From positions 1-64,000 of the forward strand of contig WIXG01000330.1 of assembly GCA_009869945.1 (NCBI GenBank): a DNA stretch of 64,000 nt, in the 5' to 3' direction. The DNA is from Mesaphorura yosii (lineage: Eukaryota > Arthropoda > Collembola > Poduromorpha > Tullbergiidae). The notes beneath the pieces are model-generated. The model ran no database searches. It was not told the DNA's origin and saw nothing but the letters and a program-made list of their open reading frames with translations. Position numbers and translations under genes: made by a program. This document shows, in pieces, positions 1 through 9,024 of the stretch. The stretch's first letter is position 1, and every line of letters begins with the position of its first letter.

Positions 1-246
1 ATTCGTAGAATCATCCAAAATAATGCTTTTGAGTTCCTGATTTCTGAAATAGTGCTTTTAGTGCTTTTAATTCTTTTTAAGTGAGTGCCAAATATGTTTT
101 AATGAGCTATCGGATACAAATTCGTAGTTTCAACTGGCGAAGCAGGGCTTATTGCTGAAATTGCTTTTTAGTGCGTTTGATGCTTTTGCCTTGCCTTGGT
201 CATGAGGTATGATTCGTAAATGCTTAATCCCTTTAATATAATTCAG

Positions 247-1282
247 GCTCCACTGCAGTTGGAAAGCTTCTGTACAAACAGAGTGCGTCGACAATGAAAA
301 GGACTAGTTTCGAGTTGGGAGGAAACGCCCCGTTCATTGTGTTTGAGTCTGCGGACTTGGACAAGGCCGTAGAAGGCCTGATGATTTCAAAGTTTAGAAA
401 CTCTGGCCAGGTAAGAAATAAAAATTGTTTAGAACATTAGAAGGACGAATAATATGCTAATTTTAATTCTTAACTCTCTAGACGTGTGTCAGCACAAATC
501 GTGTTTTTATTCATCAAAGCATCATGGAAGAATTCGTTGGGAAAGTTAAAGACGCAATGTCGAAGCTTGTGGTCGGGAATGGAATGGAGCCAAACACCTC
601 CGTTGGTCCACTCATTAATCACGCACAGTATGAGAAGGTAATTCTTACCGCGAAGTTATTTCTTGATGGTGTAAAACACTGATTTTTTTTGTTCAAAAGG
701 TGTCGTCGATGGTGAAAGATGCTATCTCCAAAGGTGCTCAAGTGCTCCAGGGCGGCGGTCCACATTCTCTCGGGAAAACGTTTTATCAGCCGACTTTACT
801 CACTGGAATAAACGAGCAGATGCTCTGTTATAACGAAGAAATATTCGGGCCCGTTGTTTCCATTAAAAGGTTCGGAACATTGTACACCAATCATAAATTT
901 TAATGTTCATACTGGCTGAAGTATTTTTATGGGATTATTATTAGCTTTAAAACGGAGGAAGAAGTGCTGAAAGCAGCAAACAGCACGCGAAGTGGTTTGG
1001 CAGGCTACTTCTACAGTAATGACGTGAGGCAAATATTTCGTGTTGGGAAGAACTTGGAAACCGGAATGGTAATACGGAATGAAAGTAGTCCCTAATTTGC
1101 CGATCCTTTTATCAAATCACATGCATGTTTTGCTTTAGATTGGAATCAATGAGGGCATAATCTCGGCTGCTGAAGCCGCGTTCGGTGGGATTAAAGAGTC
1201 TGGTTTCGGGCGTGAAGGTTCAAGTCACGGACTGGATGAATACACTTACGTGAAGTACCTTTGCGTCGGAAACCTCTCATAA
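247..1282 (+). CDS. ALDH5A1: Succinate-semialdehyde dehydrogenase, mitochondrial (3' part)
   Basis: C-terminal half of an NAD-dependent aldehyde dehydrogenase of the SSADH (ALDH5A) family, which oxidises succinate semialdehyde to succinate in the GABA shunt in mitochondria. Five exons are visible: 247-410, 482-637, 700-869, 945-1068 and 1139-1282; all junctions are GT-AG and keep frame, and the first exon starts after one base of a codon from an exon off the left edge. Seen: the catalytic Glu in FELGGNAPF, the catalytic Cys in GQTCVSTNR, the EEIFGPV motif, and the C-terminal [12 protein letters not shown] stretch typical of SSADH. Odd: the family usually has Cys-X-Cys here, but the second Cys is Ser (AGC at 491-493). 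The protein ends KYLCVGNLS. Bases 1-246 look like intron. Family call is firm; another ALDH5-like paralogue is possible. Confidence 0.93.
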
Positions 1283-2407
1283 AGAGTCGATCAGCAGAAT
1301 TAATTTCTCTGGCACTCTTCCACTTCCATTCTGTTCATAACGTGTCTTTGGTAAATCGTCTTCCAATGGAATCAAAATTTCCTCAACGCGTCTTCCAATT
1401 AGACTATATAAAATTTTAGACTATGCGGTGCTCGCAAGCTTTAATTTCATCAAATGTTACACTTCATGATTAATGTAGCGGTCACACCAGATGTGGTTCA
1501 TAAATAACCATTCTATTTGTCCTTGTTTATGTTTTTCGGAATTTTGATGCTATATTTTCGTGATTTCAGCCAAAATTGCTTTAATTTCATAAATTCTCTG
1601 TGAGAATTATTGCTTGAGGAATAAAACCTTCATTTTGCCCATCCTTTAAGTAGAAGTTCAATAAATTTACTATGCAACAACCGTGTACACGGTGAAGGAA
1701 TTCTGTGGGTTGGCCCGGATTCTGGGTCTAGACGTTGGCATTTCTATTACATCATTGTATGCGAAATGCGACTGCGGTGACTGCGTTGTCTCATTACCTC
1801 GTGTCGTCGCAAAACCTCGTCTTATTCGTTTTACGACATGCGTCCCGCATCCGCATAATATTTCTTAATTGATACTTTTCTGGTTATTTTCACACGAAAA
1901 CCTTGACTGAGTTTCATTTTGGCATTCGCCTCTTCGCTAGCATGCTTCTAAATTCATATTCTGAATGTACAATGTTCGCAGAAACCTAACATAGTGTACG
2001 GTAAGGCAAAGTTGGACGAGTTCTTTTTCTCTGAGCTCGCTCTTTGCGTTGTTCAGGATTTCGGTTTTGTGTCCGAAATACAAATAAAGTACTCGGATGG
2101 CTTAGGGCTCAGCTACGATTCTGAGCTGCTGGCGAAGCCGCGTATGAGAAGTGTTTTAGTGTGTACTTTTGACTCATAAATTTTCCGAAAAGAATCTGCC
2201 ATAATTAATTATTGTTTACTTTTGATTGATGAGATTAAATGCACAGAGCTATTGTCTTTCACGAAATTACGAGTCCGATATTCAGGCCACTATTGTAGAT
2301 CAGAATCAGGCAGGATAAAAATAAAATGAAAAGCGTCCACCATATTCACAAAACTGTCTCATGAATCATTTCACATGAATTTTTTCATAAAGTAAACGAC
2401 CTTTAGT
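1283..2407. other. SSADH 3' UTR and intergenic DNA
   Basis: About 1.1 kb without a gene I can support. It holds the likely SSADH 3' UTR up to about 1680. Two short open frames (1683-1868 and 1994-2179) begin at GTG rather than ATG, resemble no family I know and are probably chance. Confidence 0.5.
1620..1625 (+). terminator. Poly(A) signal candidate for SSADH gene
   Basis: AATAAA lies about 340 nt after the SSADH stop codon, and a second copy sits at 1660-1665. Inferred 3' end of the transcript; no other support. Confidence 0.5.
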
Positions 2408-2413
2408 TCAGTC
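2408..2413 (+). promoter_or_regulatory. Initiator-like TCAGTC element
   Basis: TCAGTC matches the arthropod initiator consensus and lies 74 nt before the ATG of the small secreted-peptide gene. An AT-rich stretch is found about 30 nt upstream. Inference from motif and position only. Confidence 0.35.
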
Positions 2414-2486
2414 TCAATATTTCCTTGAGACTCCCTGTCGAATCTATTATTGATCGCCTGAAATATTCGAACGTTTTCCACTTGCA

Positions 2487-2672
2487 ATGAGGATTTTGAA
2501 CAGTCGATCAAATCATATGTACATTCTTGTTACCCTTTTTATGGCTATATTCATATTTATTGCTTCTGCACAACCGATAAACGATACTCTAAAAGCAGAA
2601 AAACGAAGCATTATCGCAAGTGTTAATCCGTTTCTTGGTGTCACGTCAGCGTATGGGTATTTCCGTGGATGA
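2487..2672 (+). CDS. Putative secreted, amidated neuropeptide precursor
   Basis: A single-exon frame of 61 residues. Residues 11-28 are strongly hydrophobic (MYILVTLFMAIFIFIASA) and end in a good signal-peptidase site, ASA|Q. A short spacer follows, then a dibasic KR site at residues 39-40, then 21 residues running from SIIAS to GYFRG and ending at the stop codon. The terminal Gly would serve as amide donor, giving a 20-residue peptide ending in YFR-amide. There are no cysteines. The layout (signal peptide, spacer, KR, peptide with C-terminal Gly) is that of a classical neuropeptide precursor. The mature sequence fits no family I recognise: it is not FLRFamide, tachykinin, PDF, SIFamide or kinin. 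An initiator-like motif upstream and AATAAA at 2801 suggest a transcript of about 400 nt. A chance ORF remains possible. Confidence 0.55.
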   Translation: MRILNSRSNHMYILVTLFMAIFIFIASAQPINDTLKAEKRSIIASVNPFLGVTSAYGYFRG

Positions 2673-2800
2673 GCCACGGAAATTTGAGACCTGGAAAAAA
2701 GAACTACGTAGCTTAAAATTAGACAGACCTCGTACGCGTGACGAATTTTTTGGCTAGCGATTAATTTTTATGGGTCATAAAATGAAGAACGAGAAGAACC

Positions 2801-2806
2801 AATAAA
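2801..2806 (+). terminator. Poly(A) signal after small secreted-peptide gene
   Basis: AATAAA lies 129 nt after the stop codon of the putative neuropeptide precursor, consistent with a short single-exon transcript. Confidence 0.45.
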
Positions 2807-3598
2807 ATTATTTTAGTCGCATCAATTTCTGAAGCTGGGCGGTCGCAGTCGGAGAGAAACACAGGCATTGGCATACATATTCTACATAAGCCTTAACATA
2901 AAGGAGATCACCGGCACTCTAGGCTCTGTGGCGAGAGGATGGCAAGCGGAGCTTCGGTCTTGCGTCTGTCAAATTAAATATCTCTCTTCTTAATATCCGA
3001 CTCCGTCAGATTTTATGAAGAAGTTCAGGAGCCAAGAGACTTCGATTGTGAGGAAGGAGGAGTTTTTCAATGCCGACTGAGTTAACATTTTAATTGAGTC
3101 TTGAAAAAAATCTGGTTACGGCAAGTCACATCGTCAAACTATGATGAGGAAGATGAGAATGGGTCGGATATGATAACTAGTTGATGATTTGAGCGTACGT
3201 TTGATTTTCGGGTACAACGGAAAACTAAAAAGCTATGGTGAAACTCTTGATATTCTGAAAAAGGTACTCATGGAATACGGGAATATCTGCAGTCTGCAGA
3301 AAAGCAGAAGTCGTCTTAAGAATCTCATGGCTACCCGAAATTTGCAGTTGTTTCACTTGAATTCTCCTTCCAAATTATTATGACACCCCCACAACATGGA
3401 TTGTAAAAAATTGAAAGGATGAAAGCGAGCGGCCCAGATCATCTCATCGGATCACTCTGACTCGCATTCTTTGTCAGTCTCTCTGTCGGAACTGAGAGCT
3501 CAAGAAATATGACGGATTGTGCCAAACTCAAGCCAAATAAGCTCAGAGTTGATTGATTTCAGTTGAAATTGGCGTCAATCAAACGGTTCCGCTTCATT
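2807..3598. other. Intergenic/upstream region of the micropeptide gene
   Basis: No coding frame supported. The last part is probably the promoter or a 5' UTR of the sarcolamban-like gene: an acceptor-like TTTCAG ends at 3562 and an initiator-like TCAGTC begins about 3597. Confidence 0.35.
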
Positions 3599-3634
3599 CA
3601 GTCGACACTCAAAACAATCAGTCATCAAAACACG

Positions 3635-3739
3635 ATGAGTGGCGATGACATCAATCGTGAGGCCAAATCACTGGTGGTAAATTATGTGATTTTGTTGGTG
3701 CTACTGGCCATCTTGTGGCTTCTGTGGTCCGGGGTATAA
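3635..3739 (+). CDS. Sarcolamban-like SERCA-regulating micropeptide 1
   Basis: A complete 34-residue frame with A at -3 of its ATG. It has a short polar head (MSGDDINREAKS) and one transmembrane helix, residues 13-31, running LVVNYVILLVLLAILWLLW. Size, single-helix design and the head-to-helix junction match the sarcolamban/sarcolipin/phospholamban group, which binds SERCA in the muscle sarcoplasmic reticulum and lowers Ca2+ uptake. The LVVNY segment aligns with LFINF of phospholamban, placing an Asn where phospholamban has its functionally important Asn34. The second micropeptide gene lies 1.9 kb downstream on the same strand. Function is inferred from form and pairing. Another small membrane peptide class is possible. 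Confidence 0.68.
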   Translation: MSGDDINREAKSLVVNYVILLVLLAILWLLWSGV

Positions 3740-5565
3740 ATTTTCCACCATAATCGTATGTCAATGTTATCAAAAAGACACATCTCATTGATTCGTTTTG
3801 ACTCCCACAGCTTTGATTTAGAAATGACTTGGAATTGATAACATAGTTACGCAACGTGAACACACTGAATCAGGTAAGTCAATATAATATATAGACAATG
3901 TATCGTTTGGAAAGAAATGGAATAATTTGATCTTGACCAAAGGAGTAACGTGTAGATAGGCCAGTATAAGTAGATCTATATCTTACAGATTTAACTATAA
4001 TCTGAGGCATTGCTAGGGATCAGTCAGGATGATAGCAAAGGAATTACGGGTTACCTCTCAACGAAAACTGTTGAAGGTTAAGCATCATTTCTGCTTGATT
4101 CTTTCATAGTGAACTGTGTCGTGTTGCTTTGAGTCCGGTTCTCTTTGTCAGTCTCACTCTTCGCACGCCTGCTTTTGACCAGAGAACCTGTCTGTTCTTA
4201 GAATTGCCTGAAATTTCCGACGCTGACAATTAGATTTCTTATGACTTAGTAGAATCATATTTGCGAGTCCCTTTTGAAAATCGATTCTTCAACATATTCC
4301 TCACACTTCTGATTGTAGATTTCACGCAAAAATTAATTTAAAAAAAATGAAAAGTAATGAAATAAGGAGTTCCTTTGGTATGAGTTCGCTATTTGAGTCT
4401 TCGATTGAATGTCCTCAAAGCGACGTGTATGTCGAAGTTTCTATTTGATCATGGTAGCTGATTGGTAGCATATGCCCGTCGAGTCTGTCCTGTCCTACTA
4501 TTTCTTACGGAAATTGGTTTTCATGCTATCAAGTCTTAAAGCGTCCAAAAACGCATTCAGTGACAGTCTCAACTTCCGGATGCTAAAAGTTTGACTTGCT
4601 GTCTCAAAGTTAAATGCGAAAGCCGATCCAAGAACGGCGGATAATTAAGTGAATTTGCTTTCATCTTTGCCCTCCAACTGTGCCCAGTGCATTGGTGTCT
4701 CTCTTCTTTCCACTTGTCAAGAATGCGGCCCGGCAAATTCTTCCATTCTTCGTCCGTCAGCATGCAAATAAACGAGACTTTGCCGTTGTACACGAATGCC
4801 CGCACTTCATTTCAGAACCCAATGCGACCGAATAATCTAGTGTAACGAGTACTCGAAAATTATTAAGCTGGTTGCGTCTCTGCCGCAGGTTTGAGTCTCT
4901 TCATCTGTCATTGCATAATGAAATTTTTCTTGCCTCAAACCTCTAAAATAATGCACGATCTGAAAGGAGAAGAAAACGGCTCATTTTCTCGTTCCTTTTG
5001 TGTATCTTTGTTGTGATCTTTTCCAAGAGTAATAATCAGACGGTTATTGGCACCATCGAGGCAAGACAAAGATTTCTTTCATCTCCTCCATTCACAGTTC
5101 TCAACACAGTTTCACGACAGTTGGAAGTTGATAATTGCGGCATTGTGAGTTTATTTATTCTTCGACAATAAACGTGCATAGGTATTCCTGATTCCAGCAC
5201 GCGTACAGAATGTGGCATTGTTCTTGAATCTGAAATCTGTGGGCCGTAAACAAAAAACCTCTGTTTGAGTCCAGTCGTAGTAAATAGTAAATAGAATCTA
5301 GAATCTTAGTGCTTGATCTGACTTGAGCCTTTATCTAAAACCACACTATTTATTTCATTGTCTAGCCGCAATAATGCATGGTGTTGTTACGTGTCTGTCC
5401 AGCGCAGTAAAATAAATTTCAAAAAAACGTGGTTACGTATGCTTTCAGTGTGAACTAAATTGCATTCCGAAGATTTGTACTGTTCTTTTAGAATAGTTCG
5501 GAGTATTTCATGTGTAAGGTATTTTATATTCATGAGCTCCTTCTTTTCGCCAGATAAGTGCTAAA

Positions 5566-5667
5566 ATGGACACCAAAGGTTCTGAGACATATAACTTGAT
5601 CGTTACATATGGCATTCTGCTGCTCCTTCTGTGCGTGCTTTGGTTCCTGTACACATCATTCACTTAA
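5566..5667 (+). CDS. Sarcolamban-like SERCA-regulating micropeptide 2
   Basis: A complete 33-residue frame with a strong start context (AAAATGG), 12 nt after a good splice acceptor. It has a polar head (MDTKGSETYN) and a transmembrane helix from about residue 11 to 29 (LIVTYGILLLLLCVLWFLY), ending in an aromatic tail, TSFT. Drosophila SclB has the same plan: SLFTTF, a leucine-rich helix, then LLYAFY. The Thr-aromatic pair (LIVTY against LFTTF) keeps the register of the SERCA-contact face. It differs from the first peptide mainly by Thr instead of Asn at the phospholamban Asn34 position. It probably shares one transcript with micropeptide 1. Role inferred. Confidence 0.68.
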   Translation: MDTKGSETYNLIVTYGILLLLLCVLWFLYTSFT

Positions 5668-6166
5668 CTGGAAGCAAATTTCCCGCCTGGACATGACTCA
5701 AATCACTTGAAATTAGTCAAAGTACGTCAGAGCCTTAAGATTCGCAAAATATATTTCTAGGGTCGCGTCGTCAGAGAAACGATGAGACGGTTCTTTATGC
5801 ACGGTTTATGAGCACGGTATGTACAACAGAATGATCTCTCTCTAATCCTGAGTTTTTGTGCTACAGAGTGCCGTCAACCGTCAGGCAACAAAATGGACAC
5901 CATTTTCTTATCACTTCTTTCTAATTTACACACGCACCGTCCTGAAAACAACTCATTGGCTTCCGCCCGATGGGCTCATTGAATTGATGAAGACCTGTAC
6001 AACTCCGCATCAGAATTCTTTCTCCGAATCAAATCAGTCATTACAATTAAAGTAATCAGTCGTGCCTTTCAAATTAACTCCGTAGCTCTGTTTTGTTCTT
6101 GTAGTTAATTACAGCCGTTCAAAGAAAATATTATGTTTTGCAAACACTTCCTTCGGATTCTTCAAC

Positions 6167-6172
6167 AATAAA
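6167..6172 (+). terminator. Poly(A) signal candidate for micropeptide transcript
   Basis: AATAAA about 500 nt after the second micropeptide stop; it would end the proposed dicistronic transcript near 6190. Confidence 0.4.
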
Positions 6173-6736
6173 ACACGTCAAATGTTTTTTACGTACTTCA
6201 TACGCGCATTGAAGTAGGCGAGTTATTTTTAGCCTGGATCATCACACAAATCAGCTTTCCAAGTCAAATTTTTGGCTGTCTATCAAACATATCTGCTTCC
6301 ACTGGCAAACTGCTAAGAGAACCAGCTGTTGCTACTCCGAGTATTTTTGTCCTGCCCAACGACCAAGCGTTTTGAGTCAAGATTAGTGGAGACCAGTTAA
6401 AGATCCACTCAAAACTCCATGAACCAGAACCCCGACTGCGTAACTCGTCTGTATACAAGATCTTGTAGATGTACGCACTTTTCATAGACTATTCTCGGGA
6501 CTCATCACAGTATAATCAGTATAATCTTACCTTTTGTCTTTTGCCGATATTTGTTTTCAGTTTTGGCTGCCAACTCAAATCAACGGGGTTTTCAACAAAA
6601 CCTGCAACCATCCGTCAAATACGAAGCACATGACACGTGCCCAAATCTACTCTGCCTTGTACATGCAAAATGAAGAACGGGAAAATGTAATCACCATTAT
6701 ATGCCGACACGTTTTAAAACCAGAGATTCTATGTGT

Positions 6737-6742
6737 TTTATT
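6737..6742 (-). terminator. Poly(A) signal for DBT gene
   Basis: AATAAA on the minus strand (TTTATT on plus), about 145 nt past the DBT stop codon. The stretch between it and the micropeptide gene (6190-6736) has no supported gene. Confidence 0.5.
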
Positions 6743-6885
6743 AAACCCTGACTGATATAGGCTTGTACTGTTCAAATACAATGTTTCAAAAATATAATTT
6801 GGCTCTTTAAAATTCTAAAAATGAGAAAATATAGTTTACCATGATTGCATTCACTAACATGTCATGTCCAGGAGAGAGATGCCGG

Positions 6886-9024
6886 TTACTTCAGCTGCAA
6901 TAACATGGAGGCAGGATTCTCCAAGTAAGACTTCCATAAATTCGAAAATCTTGCCATTGTAGCACCATCGATGAGCCTGTGATCACCAGACCAGCTCACA
7001 TTGAAAATATTTGCTCGAACCACGTTCCCATCCGAGTCAAATCGGGGCAGCGCCTGACACGTTCATAAAGTGTTGGACAATGCTTTAATTAGAGAGGGAA
7101 CCATCATTTCAGGGAATTTAAATGTGTACCTGCACTTTGCCTAGAGCACCGATGCAAACCTCCGGCGGCAGAATGACAGGCTTGGCGTAAGTTCCGCCAA
7201 TCTAAATTCGCATCAAGTGGAAGTTACGGTCAGACAGTAATTTGAGCAAGTGGTACAACTTACGGAACCAATGTTGGACAAGGTAAACGTCCCTCCAGTC
7301 AAGTCGTTGGGTCCCAAAGTGCCATTTAAGCCCAGTTGGTGAAGTCTATTCAAATCAGCTGCAATGTCTAAAATACTTTTGCTCTGAACATTTTTGACGT
7401 TTGGAACAATGAGTCCACTTTTGGTGTCCATCGCCACGCCAATGTTATGCGCTCCCTGTGAAAATATGCGTTTGAATTTCAAATTATGTATTATTTCAAA
7501 TTAATTAGAGATGCAACATTACCTTGTAAATGACGACTTCCTCCGCCGTATCCAGTGATGAATTAAGAATAGGAAATTGTGTCAATGCCAATGATGCGCT
7601 TTTAACGAAGAAAGGCATGTAAGTGATTTTAACGCCATACTCTGCGCCCAAGTTTTGAAATTCTTTTCTCAATTTTATCAGTTCGTTCAAATTTATCTCG
7701 TCGCAATAGCCAAAATGGGGGATGGCCTGAAACAACCGAATCACAAACACATCATTTGTAACACAAATTGGTTAAGCAAAATGCTGTAAAATCAGCAAAT
7801 TATTCTTACATTTGCAGCGGTCATAGTTTTCATCATAGTCTTCGTGTAACCCTTAATTGACTCCTTCCTGTCTGCGACAGTAATCGATGAAACGGCTGGC
7901 AATGGTTTGAGTTGAGGAGTTTCTTTCGAGGTTGTCTTGGGCAGTGGTTGAGCAAGTGTTGGCGCACCGAGCTTTATAGGGCGAGAAGCTGCAACACTTT
8001 TGGGAGTTTTGCCATCGATGTAATTTTGAACATCTTCCTTCAGTATTCGTCCATCTTTGCCAGTTCCCTCAATATCCTTCAAGTCGACCTGTCATCATAA
8101 AGTTCAAAATGAACATCGTGTGGCAGTTTATTGCCGAAATGAGTTGCATTACCTTGTGCTCAGATGCTATTCTCCTGACTGCTGGAGTCGCTAGGACTTT
8201 ATCTCTTCCTGGTTCTTCTTCTGGGAGTCGAATACTCGCTTCCGACCTTCCAACTTGAATGGCATCTCCTTCCTGAACCTCACGGAGGCTGTCGTCTGCC
8301 GAACACATGAAATGGTCGTCATTTACTTTACACCCTGCCTTGAATTATGTTATTGGCCATTTCCTACCAGAGCCTCCACTCGACTGTTGAACCTCAATGT
8401 CAACTAAAGGTGCACCAACAAGAGCCATGTCATCAATCTTGTAATAGATTTTCTTTATTATGCCATCAAATCGCGAAGTAATTGTTACTGATGCTTTGTC
8501 GCTCTGCACTTCACAGATCTGATCGAACTGATTAACCTTATCTCCTTCCTTGACGAACCTGTCAAAAATAGTACAGTCAGAAGTGAGGCTGTATTTCAAT
8601 TGCCTGTTATACTGTGTCTTACCACTCCTTAATTGTAACTTCTTTGATTCCCTCACCAATATCAGAGAGCTTGAATGGGACTACAGGACTCAGCACCGAC
8701 GGTGTTGTGTGAATTATTCGACTAGATTCTAAATGACGGTTTCTCTTGGAACTAGATGTCTTCGAGAAGTGCGCTATGTTGAGACGTTCACATACTCCAT
8801 TAGCAGCTCCACAACTCCTGATTTCGTTGGACAAACTTCGGGTCAGCCATACCCTGCTGGCTCCCTGTTAAAATGATAGAATTTTAGGGTCAGATATGTG
8901 TTTTACATCACACATGTAAAACTTTGTCAATGAACAATGAATGTGCAAGTCGTGTTATTCCTTTCCTTACCTTAATGGCTCCATTTAGACAAGGTAAGCG
9001 AAGATACTTGTACAAATGAACCAT
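6886..9024 (-). CDS. DBT: Dihydrolipoyl transacylase E2 of branched-chain 2-oxoacid dehydrogenase
   Basis: Core E2 subunit of the mitochondrial BCKDH complex, which moves acyl groups from valine, leucine and isoleucine breakdown to CoA. Nine exons on the minus strand: 9024-8971, 8864-8623, 8558-8368, 8295-8153, 8088-7810, 7726-7523, 7455-7264, 7201-7130 and 7053-6886, giving about 514 residues, normal for the family. Seen in order: a basic, Ser/Arg-rich mitochondrial presequence; a lipoyl domain from [10 protein letters not shown] with the lipoyl-lysine motif VQSDKASV near residue 120; a peripheral subunit-binding domain ([27 protein letters not shown]); and the catalytic acyltransferase domain with [23 protein letters not shown] and the active-site His in DHRLIDG close to the C-terminus. 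DBT is favoured over pyruvate or oxoglutarate E2 because of the single lipoyl domain and these motifs. It looks intact. Confidence 0.96.

Larger units (their letters stand above)
3599..6190 (+). other. Putative two-exon (dicistronic) sarcolamban-like transcript
   Basis: Span proposed to give one spliced RNA carrying two micropeptide frames. The first frame is followed by a perfect donor, CAG|GTAAGT (exon ends 3873). The second frame is preceded by a pyrimidine-rich acceptor, TTCTTTTCGCCAG (exon starts 5554), just 12 nt before its ATG. A further 50-nt intron (5817-5866) may lie in the 3' UTR, and AATAAA is at 6167. Drosophila sarcolamban (pncr003:2L) likewise carries two related frames on one RNA. 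Boundaries and joining are inferred. Between 3874 and 5553 I see no supported gene. Confidence 0.5.

Noticed and set aside
1683-2179. Two short frames sharing a LAKPR-like stretch
   Set aside because: Both begin with GTG, the shared words are very short, and no splice or start context supports them.
5867-5960. Possible third micropeptide frame (MDTIFLSLL...)
   Set aside because: It has no continuous transmembrane helix and does not resemble the two sarcolamban-like peptides.
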